This document shows positions 1 through 9,643 of a stretch of DNA of 64,000 nt, piece by piece. Every line of letters begins with the position of its first letter. The first letter of the stretch is position 1. The notes beneath the pieces were generated by a model. It searched no databases. It had not been told where the DNA came from and saw only the letters and a program-made list of their open reading frames with translations. Source of the DNA: Terfezia claveryi (taxonomy: Eukaryota; Ascomycota; Pezizomycetes; Pezizales; Pezizaceae); the NCBI GenBank assembly GCA_015179025.1, contig WHUX01000021.1, positions 62,001-126,000 on the forward strand, given 5' to 3'. The position numbers and the translations under genes are program-made.

Positions 1-620
1 TTAACCTTGTCAGGTTAGCTGTCCGGTTGCACTGCCAGACGCTGTAATTGCCGCATCATCTCAGATTAGAGTGAGGTTAGATTATTTGTTGCCCTTTGCA
101 TATTGCATAACTAACACCTGTATGCTTTTCACTACTAAGTTGATCCAGAATCTCCGGCATACGGGGGGGATCGCAGGGGGATCCGCTAATCCGCTCACCC
201 CTGAAGTAAGGCTAGATTTACGGCTCATATATCTGCTTGTGAAAAGGATCGTTGCTAAATCCAATTTTGTTGCCGCAACCGTCTCAAACGGTCCCGAGAC
301 TATGTACCTACCTACCTGGGCTACTTCGCTGAGGAGCACGTGCCCGCCAGAACTACATAGACTACCAACTTCAGGGTGATACAGCATAGGCAGTTGAACT
401 AGAACTAGTGAAAAAACAATACTTCATTGCGGAAAATATATAATCCAAGTTAATATTTGTAGTTATACATCAATATCAAGTAGATTATCTCTGCCATCAA
501 CCTGGAAAATCTTCATTCCATTATTTCTTTTGTACCTGATTCGAAATGATTAAATTGATTTCAAAGGGTTTATTGAACCAGACCATCCTCATAGAACTTA
601 ATCTTTTCTTCAATCCCTCT
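1..620. other. Window start, no gene seen
   Basis: Two overlapping reading frames of about 100 codons lie here on opposite strands, but neither has recognisable motifs or compositional bias. I see no repeat or RNA gene. Confidence 0.4.
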
Positions 621-1500
621 TCTACCAATCCCCTGAGCCCTACCAGTCACCCAGACGGTTGCCTACTGGCCCGTCCTCCCTGCCACCCAAATTTCACAAG
701 GCCGCGCTGAGCCATCCCACGGCTATTGCACCCCCAGTGATGCTCCCCGGTAGCGGGGCCAAGAAGTATTCTTCCTGTTTCCAAAGGGCTCTGGGTTACC
801 CAAAATGGACTCGAGAGGGTCTTGTCAAATACGGCAGCATATACAGTAATTCTGCTAAATCTAGTACATGAACGTTGCCCCCAAACGGTTTCACCATCAT
901 TGACGGTGAATCCCTTGATTACTTCCGGCATTTGAAAGCTGACGACTTTCCCTGGGCCGGTACCCTTGCCATAAATGCAAGGCAGGCAGATGTGATCGCC
1001 TCATACACACTCTGCACACGCTCAATTTAAAAGGACAACCTTGTCAGCAGGACGGTGCCAGGCATCATCCAGCAGTTTTGAACGAGCCCATCGACAGCTT
1101 ACCAGTCGTTGTAGATGTGTTCTGTGATGTAAGTGCCGAAGAATTTATCGTTGAGAATGGATGCACTTGATGTGTGGATGAGGAAACGATTCTTGGGAAG
1201 GGCTGTGCCGTTAGTGGTTTGGAGAGACCACGGTCGACATAATTGGCAGAGATATCTAAGCTTTTACAACATAAGAACAAAGGATATTAGCCCAGCTCAC
1301 CTGTCTAAATCACCGATAACTGTGACATTCTTGTACCCTTTACAAACCTTTCGGCAACATGACAAGATTTCGATAATATTGAACTCGGGGTGTTTCTCAA
1401 CTGCAAGAGAGGAAAGAACGGTCCCTCCTTTGTAGCCAGAGGCTCCAGTGCCATGTACAACATCGTTAGCTCCACGGCCCCGGAGAATCATCTTTACACT
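620..1500 (-). pseudogene. NmrA-like / NAD(P)-binding epimerase-type oxidoreductase, broken
   Basis: The minus strand encodes recognisable pieces of the fungal NmrA-like/extended-SDR family. An N-terminal Rossmann segment (about 1490-1310) contains TGASGYKGGTVLSSL followed by VTVIGDLDR, matching the glycine-rich dinucleotide-binding loop and the end of a later strand. A GTGAGC donor follows directly (about 1308). Downstream, 1230-1105 reads RFLIHTSSASIL...YITEHIYNDW and ends at a GTAAGC donor, typical of the middle of these enzymes. At 960-840 the sequence reads GPGKVVSFQMP...GETVWG and then, one frame off, NVHVLDLAELLYML, the family's 'W..VHV.DLA.LY' motif. The break sits at a run of five C (878-882), where one base too many shifts the frame. 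The part between the first two blocks is missing and the C terminus is scrambled. I call it a pseudogene; the substrate cannot be inferred. Confidence 0.6.
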
Positions 1501-2470
1501 AGGTATGGCTTGACTTTAGTCTACATAAAAATGTTAATGTCATGATAGCTGCCGCTCGGGTACTGACGTCAGATCAGGGATAGTATGTAGATTCCTGTGA
1601 GGAAAGGCTCTGTACTTAACTCGGTAAGGGGTGGGCTTGCATGGATTGTTGGAAGCCCCGTAATAGGCAATTGCTGATATGTCACTAACTCAAAATTCCA
1701 GAATACAGACAACACAAGATTTGTTGGAGAGTGTAACCGCTAGGACAAAACGTGATCACTGGGTGCTAGGTTTGCCCAAACACCGATAGTATATTGTACG
1801 CTCACAAGATTGATGTTGTTTTCTTGGTGCACGAAAGTGCAAGCTAGATTAGAAAAATACAATGAAAAAATCTATACTGCTTTCCTTGATTCTTTAAAAT
1901 CACGGCTGATGCATACTCGACCTATCAAAGCCAGTTCACACCATTCCAGTATATGTTGTGGTTTGAGTGTTCATGACTGGAATTAGATTGTCCCCACTAA
2001 TCACAGGTTACATAGAACTCTAGTATGTATCTCATCTTCGTGTATTTTGAAGGCAACATTGTATAGCAAAAATAAATTTATTTTGGTGTAAAAGGGTCCT
2101 TGTCCATAAGCTTTTTCTCTTCATATTACATAACGTTCAGACCGACCCCCAATGATTTTTTTTTTTTTTTGAAGTCTGTACGTCTGTGGAGCCTAAGGCT
2201 ATGAGACGGAACCCCCGATGATAAACTGACTGTCCTTGCCAGCAAAAATCTCAGGCGCGTGAGCCTTGCCCATACCCGACCATCCCAATCCCAGACATTC
2301 AGCCCACAGAAGGCCAAAGAACATCAATAACCAAGTAACTCCTGGGCCAAAACTCTCATAACAGCAATTCAATACAACAAAATCTCGGATCCATAAATGT
2401 ATCTGGACTGTGAGGTACAGCTATTGCGCGATTGTCCTATATATACCTCAACCAGCTTATTCTCCAAAGT
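1500..2470. other. Intergenic, no gene seen apart from a small retro-insertion
   Basis: AT-rich intergenic sequence. The only structure I can support is the poly-T insertion with a flanking duplication at 2145-2222, listed separately. Confidence 0.4.
2145..2222 (-). mobile_element. Short SINE-like retro-insertion with target duplication
   Basis: A poly-T run (a poly-A tail on the minus strand) starts after ACCCCCAATGAT (2145-2156) and is followed by about 40 bp containing AAGTCTGTACG. ACCCCCGATGAT then appears at 2211-2222. The flanks match 11 of 12 bases, so they read as a target-site duplication around a 5'-truncated retroposon. The inserted piece resembles the one at 9476-9532 (AAGTCTATACG next to the tail), so both may come from one SINE family. 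Confidence 0.45.
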
Positions 2471-2476
2471 AACCTC

Positions 2477-3724
2477 TCAATTTCCCCTCGTCAAAAACGC
2501 ATTCTGCCTGCGAGCGGGTACATTGAAGGTCTTTTCGCGCCCATTAGCCTGTTCAGTATATCCTGCCTTGGTAGAATCGTCGGTGTTCAACCCGCCGAAA
2601 TGGGATGCAAGTGAATTCATTTGTTTTCCCTGACAAAACTGGTACTCCTCCTCATCTTCATCACTCCCGCTCACTGAGCTTCCACGTCCCTTGGCTTTTT
2701 GTTGTGCTGCGGGTGTGGGGAATGGCTGAGATAGCTCTTCTACAGAATGGAGGCTAGAGGCAAGTTCATTGACCTCAGGTTCATCCGTTTCGGACACCAT
2801 ATCGCTGTTGTTTTGAGCTTCTTCAGCTTCCCTCAAAGCTAGAGCTTCTGCAGCCTCTTCAGCAGCCTTCTGTCTGGCACGTGCTTTGTCCTCAGGGAAT
2901 ACAGGCGGTCCCCTATCCTTGAGATATTCCTGCCCTGCCTTAAACTTCTTCTGGGGCGCCAATCTCTCCATGGTCGTTTTAAGGCCTTTGCGGAATCTAA
3001 CCCAGCGGCGGCTTTCATAAGCTTCAATGCGCGCCTTTTCCTCCATCGCTCGTTGATGCTCCGCTATTCTCTCATGTCCCCTGGGGGTAAGTGGTACAAA
3101 GAGAGACGTAACATTACTCATTTTCCAGGTTTCGCGGTTCAGGTTAGTTGGCCCTTGTTCATAGCTGGCGATAATATCTGGAAATTGATGTACCATCGAA
3201 TAATATCTGCCACTTGCAATACCTTCTGTCGTATCGGCTGCCTTTGCATTTGCTTTTACTGGGCAAGTTTCAAACTGCTTAAGTGGGCCAGTCTTTTTCT
3301 TGCCGCCAGTGAGTTCGTACAGACCTGGTGGAGTAGGTTCCAATTTCCGAGGCTTTCGCTTTGGTTTACCGCTCCCCTTATATGTAAAGGTCATGACATG
3401 CGTGGTCTGGTTAGCTGGTTTCTGTGGTATACCACCGTCATCCTTGAGCTTAAGGTCATCCTCATGCAAAGTAGTAAGAGGCCTGGAATCATCTGCTTTT
3501 TGAGGAGCTGGTGGTTCTGTACCGCCAGGAGCAGAGGGCTCAATATTGTCAATTGGAGAGGGCTCAATATTGTCAATTGTAGAGGGCTCAATATTGTCAA
3601 TAGGAGAGGGCTCAATATTGTGAATAGCAGACAATACTAAAGCCCCGAGAGCCATAGGAATTGCACCACCGGTCATCTTCTTCGGAGTATCAACAGAGAG
3701 GCTTGTACCGTGTTGCTGAGACAT
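2477..3724 (-). CDS. Hypothetical charged, coiled-coil protein with NIEPS repeats
   Basis: A single uninterrupted frame of about 415 residues from ATG at 3724 to the stop at 2477; I chose this ATG because the frame upstream has only a TTG. I do not recognise a family. From the N terminus: a short hydrophobic stretch (about 22-33), four tandem copies of an eight-residue unit around IDNIEPSP (about 34-64, encoded by 24 bp repeats at 3539-3632), a basic cluster PKRKPRK (about 121-127) that could be a nuclear localisation signal, a long charged helical segment rich in Ala, Glu, Lys and Arg (about 220-315) likely to form a coiled coil, and an acidic Ser-rich stretch (SGSDEDEEEY) before the C terminus. 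No catalytic motif is visible. An overlapping 195-codon frame on the plus strand is its antisense shadow. Nuclear location is inference from the basic cluster only. Confidence 0.65.
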   Translation of the reverse strand: MSQQHGTSLSVDTPKKMTGGAIPMALGALVLSAIHNIEPSPIDNIEPSTIDNIEPSPIDNIEPSAPGGTEPPAPQKADDSRPLTTLHEDDLKLKDDGGIPQKPANQTTHVMTFTYKGSGKPKRKPRKLEPTPPGLYELTGGKKKTGPLKQFETCPVKANAKAADTTEGIASGRYYSMVHQFPDIIASYEQGPTNLNRETWKMSNVTSLFVPLTPRGHERIAEHQRAMEEKARIEAYESRRWVRFRKGLKTTMERLAPQKKFKAGQEYLKDRGPPVFPEDKARARQKAAEEAAEALALREAEEAQNNSDMVSETDEPEVNELASSLHSVEELSQPFPTPAAQQKAKGRGSSVSGSDEDEEEYQFCQGKQMNSLASHFGGLNTDDSTKAGYTEQANGREKTFNVPARRQNAFLTRGN

Positions 3725-6213
3725 TTTCAATATCTTTGAGAGTTCAAAGGGATGATTGAAGATTTATAGATCTGTACTCCAAAGTCAGATTGGGAGATTT
3801 TTGAAAGGGGGTTAACACTTACTGACCAGTTGGAGATATCGATATCAGAGAATAGGCCTAGGATAGTAATACCTAGGGTGCCTATTCGCGGTAGAAGCCA
3901 CTCTCGGTGCCGCTCTGGGTCAATTGCAGAAACCAGGGTTGTATTGAGGTGGGACTGAGAGAAAGCACAAGATAGGTTGCCCTAGACTGCACAGATGTCA
4001 GATTTGAGTAAATCCTAGAATGGAGTGAAGAAAACTTACAGTAAAGACTGAACTGCTTGATATTGCATATGTGGGAGGTTGTCGATATTCGAGGGGAAAT
4101 ATGTGAAGAGGTGGGGCACCTTCAGACCTCTTTAAAGAAAATCGGACCTGTGCGCCGTCATTGTGACCAGTTGGCCTTTCACCAATAAGATTAAACCTTC
4201 AAAGCGTGTCCTTCACGATACTTAATATTGTCAGGAGATGACGGGATGGAGTAGGTTAGGCTTAATATAAATGTGTCTGGTGAAGCCCAAAATACCTTGC
4301 TGACATAGTTGGTTAGGGCAAATATGGGTATTCATTGCGGGATGAAAGTAAAGATGACGGTATTGTTGGTTTCAGCTTTGAAGAAATAAGACTTAAGTTA
4401 ACGTCGTATGTACCTCTTTGTTATCCTCTGATTTCACATAAAGAATCTAATGAAGTTCTACAAATGTCGAACTCCATTAGGTTATTGTAGTAGCGGATTT
4501 TAACTTCTGTGACATTTATCAGAGTACAAAGTTTCATAGCTAGACAATTGAACTTTAATCATTTGCAAACATGTGGAGAGTCCCTTAAGTTGAACTCTTG
4601 TTATGTCAATCAAATGGCGGTCATACCAGCAAGTCCCCTTGTGATGAAGCCTCGAAAAATAGTTCCGACTCAGCCCAACAAGAGGATTAGGGATGGTGTA
4701 AGGCACATGTACTCATATGTGTCGAGCAAATAGGTCGTCCGTTGGCCTCGGTGAGAGAGTCCTAATGAGTCTAGGCTCTCAAACTTCGGTGGAATTACTC
4801 GACTTGCTCTCACATTTAATGTAACAGTCAGTCGTGAGATACAGAAAATGTAGGATTTCGAGATTCCCTAGAGAACCCACCTCCAGGAAGATTGGGCGCT
4901 GGATATGCTAGCACAAGTCCCCTCTAGTCTCCTTTTGACTTACACCGAATATTCGACTCCGTGCTGGTGATCAAGTCCCTACAGGAAAGGATCTTGGTGG
5001 ATATAGACCGTGTTAGGCTCGATTCACACTCTCAGGCAGGTCAATCGAAAAGTTCAGGGCGGTAGCTTCAATGCCCTTGTACATATCATCTTCGGATGAA
5101 CTGAGGGAACATACTCCGATCCTTGAAACAAGGGCTAGAGAAAAAATCCGGTCGATTTCATAACGCAAGATCCTAAAGAGATTGGAAGAGAAGTAGTTCA
5201 GGAGAGGTTGCTTTAGCACTTAAGAAGTGCTTGGGGTGGGCTTCCACATCCGTCTAGGTCGTCTGATCTGGAGTAGTTTGGTGCCAACCTCCTTTAGGAA
5301 ATTGCATGAGGCCTCAAGGTAATGCTAACGTACGTGTACCTACCCTAGCATACCTTCACTAAACGCGCATCTATTTACTGATCAAGTAAAAGCAGTGCAC
5401 TCGGTTTCAGTCCGCATGATTAAATAATATAAATCGTACCTGTACCCTCCAAAGCTCTAGATCCGAACAGTCTGGCGTGTACAGTATAAGAACGTGAGGC
5501 CACGGGTTTTGGCGGTGTACTGTACAGAGCCGGAATCTTTTGGCAATGTGACGAGGCATGTGACGAGGGATGCACATGAAGAGCTTCGGTCTTGGAGGAA
5601 TATTGAGGACGACATGTTAATTTGGTACTCAATTCACCTACCCAGTTCGTCTGTAGGTACATGATTAATATTCTCTGGGGTGAAATTTCTAGCCATGCCC
5701 AGGTGACAAGATGCCAAACTATGACCGGTGGTATTATTGATAAGTAGCTGGTTGGCACAACGACATTGAGAGTAAATATAACTCTAGGACTCAAGGTAGT
5801 CTAGTTGGGCATTAAAGTGCATGAAATCCTAATCCACAGGTCGCCGGAAACATATATTACAACTCTGATTAACATAACAAGCGAATTGCAAAATGATCAT
5901 TTGGTATTATTATTCATATAAAGTGTAAAGTGTATGAAGCTAGATAACGAAACCATTCTGCATTTTTTCGCATGGATTTCATGCATAAGCATAAGCACAT
6001 GCGCTGCACAATCTTCTAACCGTATCTGAAGGCTACGAAATGGGATGTTGCCTAGTCTCGATCAGACCCTCGTAGATGTTGCCAAATCCGGAAACGACGG
6101 GATTTGGATCCTTGGCAGACGTATGCGCTAGATGCCGTCACAAAACTTAAGTCTCGATCGAACAAAAACTGGGTCGGTAATTGTAGACTGCCGAGTATCA
6201 GGTTTCTTTAAGT
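3725..6213. other. Intergenic, no gene seen
   Basis: About 2.5 kb with only short frames that lack motifs. Two copies of a TAG(T)CTGGTTGG-type motif lie at 5745-5760 and 5798-5812 (see the motif finding). I see no RNA gene. Confidence 0.4.
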
Positions 6214-6243
6214 TATTCATAGCTATTCATAGCTATTTATAGC
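6214..6243 (+). promoter_or_regulatory. Triplicated 10 bp TATTYATAGC upstream of the Ser/Pro-rich gene
   Basis: TATTCATAGC occurs twice in tandem, then TATTTATAGC. The last copy is TATA-box-like and lies about 105 bp upstream of the ATG at 6350. A promoter role is inferred from position only. Confidence 0.3.
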
Positions 6244-6349
6244 GGCTTCCCCGCATTTTCAAAGGCCCCTTTCACCCCAGATTCCAGTAAGTACTTAGAA
6301 GGTGTCGGCCTACTTTGAAGCTCAACACCAACTTAACAATTTAACGGCG

Positions 6350-7345
6350 ATGACAACTTTAACACTGTTAAACAATTTCTCGCCATACCCGTCAACTCCG
6401 GGAGCGGAAACGTCGAGCCCCGGGACACCAATGTCCGGAATATCCACGGTTGCCATCAAAGATGGGCATGAGGGGATTCGTCATGGCCACCATCATGAAA
6501 GGGACCCGGCTGCTCAGGAGAGGATGGCAAGACTTGGTGCATATGGAGGCATTTCTTCAGCTGCGGGAAGCGTAGGCGGGGACGAGGGAGACTATTTTGA
6601 GCGGGTGGCTGGATGGTCGGACCATGAAGCTGGAACCGCCGGCGAGCCACCGGAAGAGCAGCGAGGGTTATCAGGTGGCGAGCTGGCTGGTGAATGTAGT
6701 GCATGTTCTTCCGGACGAAGTGGACCAAGTAGCGATTACCCAGAAGATGATTTTAATACCCCTTCCTCGGCAGGAACACCACTTGCAAAGCCGAGCCTGA
6801 CACAGAAACTGGCCGATAAATTGATTCCGAAAGCGAGTCTCCCGATGTCACCTAGAAGGTCGCCGAGCAGCTTCTCTACACATGTCCCAAACCCACCGTG
6901 TCCAACTCCAGCGACGCCATTTTCAATGGCGAGGTATCCATTATCACAAGTTGCGTCTACTCACCCGGGGCCAAATAACAATAGTAATAATAACACGAAG
7001 AGCAGCAGTAACTCGTCCACTCCTGCCTCTGGAAATGGGTTATTTACACCATACACCGCGCCAAGCCCCGCTTCGACAATCACCACCAACAGCGTCCGTG
7101 AAGCAAAACACCACGCGAAGATGCTTGGGCCGATGACTTATGATGAAGGTATTGTTGATACAACGTCTCGGGATGGAATTGAGACCACACGAAGTCCAAG
7201 TCCGCCAATTGTCTTGAATCAGCGGTACATATTAGAAGGGGACCGGATGGATTTGGATGAGAAGGGAGAAGAAAGTAGGAAAGAGAGGTTGGAGGGCATC
7301 GAGGAAAGAATTGTGGGAGGAGAGCATGGGGCATTCCGTGATTGA
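6350..7345 (+). CDS. Hypothetical Ser/Pro/Asn-rich, probably disordered protein
   Basis: Open frame of about 331 residues. The frame stays open upstream to 6302, where only a GTG is available, so I use the first ATG at 6350. A GTAAGT at about 6287 leaves open an upstream exon. I do not recognise the family. The protein is low-complexity: Thr/Ser/Pro-rich N terminus with STPG and SSPGTP, a His patch GHHHE, a central acidic/Gly region, SP/TP-rich segments such as MSPRRSPSS, and an Asn/Ser run (NNNSNNNTKSSSNSS, about 210-225). A more conserved-looking block near the C terminus reads REAKHHAKMLGPMTYDEGIVD (about 250-270), followed by an acidic charged tail. The many SP/TP sites would suit proline-directed phosphorylation in a regulatory protein, which is inference. 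No membrane segment or signal peptide is visible. Confidence 0.6.
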   Translation: MTTLTLLNNFSPYPSTPGAETSSPGTPMSGISTVAIKDGHEGIRHGHHHERDPAAQERMARLGAYGGISSAAGSVGGDEGDYFERVAGWSDHEAGTAGEPPEEQRGLSGGELAGECSACSSGRSGPSSDYPEDDFNTPSSAGTPLAKPSLTQKLADKLIPKASLPMSPRRSPSSFSTHVPNPPCPTPATPFSMARYPLSQVASTHPGPNNNSNNNTKSSSNSSTPASGNGLFTPYTAPSPASTITTNSVREAKHHAKMLGPMTYDEGIVDTTSRDGIETTRSPSPPIVLNQRYILEGDRMDLDEKGEESRKERLEGIEERIVGGEHGAFRD

Positions 7346-8310
7346 GATTCTTGCTCCCGGTGATACAGATAAACATAGGATACCTTGAATTTCTATGAAG
7401 AGGCATGAGGCTCTTCTTATTTGGTGATGCAGTTGGGTTCTTCGTTTGAATGCACGAAATATGGGCTACTGTTTTTCATCTTGTATTGTTCTCGGAGGTC
7501 ATTGTCCTTCCTTCGTCCTACTTTTGTGGCATTGCTGCTCTGGAGCTATCTCGAAAAACCACCGGAGGAAAAAATGCCTGGTCTTATATTTATGTACGGA
7601 TATCAATTTGAGACACGTAAGAAAGAAAGTATTGAATGGACTCGTCGGTGAAGAGAAATGCCCTTATAGATCAAAAGGCAACCCAACTAGATTTTATATT
7701 ACACAATGATCTACTGTATCTTCTGACACTGAAGTGACTCGTTCGCTACATAACGACTGGTACGAGTTCTTTTTTTTTTCCCTTTAAATACTTGGAAGAG
7801 CTATCCTCGAGAGTACAAGATGAGAACATTATGCATGTTTGCTATTGCTTGAGTGGACTAGATTCAAATTTCTGTGGGTGAGTACTGTATTTGCTCAATT
7901 CCGAACTGAAATCTGAGTAGTCTGGTTGGCACAACACCCTCCACAGAGTTCTAGGTATTGATGCTACTTCTTTCTTGATTCCGCCTCGATGTAACCTTAG
8001 CTGGTTATGTAACCTAAACTAAAATAAATCCAAACCCAACTAGGTAGTCTTTAACACATGCATATACATTAAACCTATTTAGGGGCTGGTTCTTAATTTA
8101 CGGTAGTTACTTAAGTAGTCTGGTTGGCACTAGCTGGCTGGGCTGGCAATCACGCTAAGGACTAGCACTAACCTGACCAGCACAGCGATACGGTATTCTA
8201 CATATATCGCTCGGTCTCTTTACGGTGTACCCCTGATTTGGATGATTCATAGGATACTATTGTGCTACGGAAGGGAGCTTGTATCTCTAATATTTTCTCC
8301 TCTCGCATGG
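7346..8310. other. Intergenic with two copies of the TAGTCTGGTTGGCAC motif
   Basis: No gene is supported. TAGTCTGGTTGGCAC occurs in direct orientation at 7918 and 8116, the first extended by AACACCCTC. That extended form reappears inverted at 39292-39315. Confidence 0.45.
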
Positions 8311-8312
8311 TA

Positions 8313-8876
8313 CAGTGAACTCGCGTTATAAGCAACTCCTGGGGACCGGGAAAAAGTTGCTTATAGGGCGAGTTTTCTTATAACGCGAGATACATACAAA
8401 AACTAGGAAATGTCTGAGAGAGGCTTAAAAAAACCGTGATAGCAGTCTGATGGTGTGCGCCCCGAGCCATGCCTTATAGAGTCTCAATATCCCGCTTTTC
8501 TCGATATAGAACAGCCTCCACCTTCTCTCTTCGCTGTGAATTGACATGAGGATTTTGAAGACGAAAAAGACGTAGGGCTTCAAGGCCTTCAAGTGCAGCT
8601 TGATAGGAAATAATAGGTACATCTTGTATACCTTCCGGATCGGAATCAGAATCCTGAAGTGAAATAGGCTCATACATATGGAAACTTGCCTTTGCCAGCC
8701 ATACTCGTGATATAAGCAACTTTTATTTTTATATGTATTACTAAGCCAATACATAAGAAACTTGCCTATAACCCGAGTTTCTTATTTCCCCATACAAATT
8801 CTATCGGGACCGGAGAATAGTTGCTTATAACGCGAGGTTTCTTATATCGTGGGTTGCTTATAACGCGAGTTCACTG
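8313..8876 (-). mobile_element. Internally deleted pogo/Fot1-type DNA transposon
   Basis: A 564 bp element bounded by perfect 24 bp inverted termini starting CAGTGAACTCGCGTTATAAG (8313-8336, complement at 8853-8876). It is flanked by TA on both sides (8311-8312 and 8877-8878), the target duplication of Tc1/mariner/pogo elements. Parts of the terminal sequence (TTGCTTATAACGCGAG) recur subterminally. The minus strand keeps a short coding piece that looks like the C terminus of the transposase. Short length and loss of the catalytic part make it non-autonomous. The similar element at 62777-63361 has related but diverged termini. Confidence 0.75.
8474..8719 (-). pseudogene. C-terminal remnant of a pogo-type transposase
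   Basis: The 81-codon frame includes ISYQAALEGLEALRLFRLQN followed by a basic/acidic helix ending REKRDIETL. This resembles the extreme C terminus of fungal pogo/Fot1-type transposases, after the catalytic domain. No DDE residues remain. Its position inside TA-flanked inverted termini supports the assignment. Confidence 0.5.
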
Positions 8877-8879
8877 TAT

Positions 8880-9460
8880 ATCTTCTCTTTAAATTTCTTT
8901 TGTAGTAAATCAGTACTTATGTACCCGTATTAATACTACATATTATATTATTTATGCCTCTGCTGTTTGGGCTGTGTGATGATGTCTGCCTTCATTTCTC
9001 CATAGTTCATTGCATGATAGAATATTGCTGTGGTGTTTGGCCCATGCTGGATAGGCCGGCCCAACCAGCTATGGGCTATATAGCGACCCATTTCTAAACG
9101 GCCCGTATTGCTGTATGGTTCAGAACTGTTCATCCAGTCGGTATAGTTGGTCCAGTCCATTCAGTCGGTCCAGACCAGTCGGCCCAGTCCAGACCAGTCG
9201 GCCCAGTCCAGACCAGTCGGTCCAGTTCTGTCTAGTATAATTCTTAACTAGGCAATCCGGCTATATAAGAGCATACATTTCTCGAAACATATTCTCAGGT
9301 TTTCCCCCGTTGAGAACCTTTATAGCCCTTCTCGTAGGCCTGACTACGCTAAGCTAATATATCCATTCAATTGTCCCTAAGCTAAAAAAACACCCAACAA
9401 ACGAAACACTTATCTATCCAGCTATCTCTTATCGGGGCTATCACAATCGCCCCGTAACAG
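8880..9460. other. Diverged GC-rich repeat relic with a 19 bp triplication
   Basis: No gene. 9171-9227 carries three tandem 19 bp units beginning CAGACCAGTCGG. The stretch around 9030-9120 (GGCCGGCCCA, AGCTAT, CGGCCCGTATTGCTGTA) loosely matches 51010-51110, so both may be relics of one repeat family. A TATATAAG sits near 9252. Confidence 0.4.
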
Positions 9461-9560
9461 GACCGCATAGGAGTTTTTTTTTTTTTTTTTTTTTTTAAGT
9501 CTATACGCCGATTCGACCTAATGTCATGCGGCGACCGCATAGGAGTAATGAGTATTTTTT
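9440..9560 (+). repeat. LINE 3'-tail remnant carrying a small retro-insertion
   Basis: GACCGCATAGGAG occurs at 9461-9473 and again at 9533-9545, flanking a poly-T run plus about 36 bp containing AAGTCTATACGCC. The repeat itself, continuing as TAATGAGTA and then a T run, matches the 3' end of the LINE at 17755-17780 and the one split by the Harbinger element (12470-12480 plus 14926-14937). So a minus-strand retroposon inserted into a LINE tail and duplicated 13 bp. Its complement holds GGTCGAATC, resembling a tRNA B box. Confidence 0.5.
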
Positions 9561-9643
9561 TAAAAAATCGTAGGTATGCTAAATATCCAAAATCTGCTTC
9601 GGATATTAGAATACTAACATATACATGTCATATAGAACATCAA

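Noticed and set aside
3053..3640. 195-codon plus-strand frame
   Set aside because: Exactly antisense to the coding gene at 2477-3724, with aromatic/Cys-rich composition typical of shadow frames.
8966..9459. Solo LTR (TGTTTGGG...CCCCGTAACA with a TATATAAG box)
   Set aside because: No flanking duplication, and the right end CCCCGTAACAGGACCG aligns better with the LINE tail CCCCTTACTGGGACCG.
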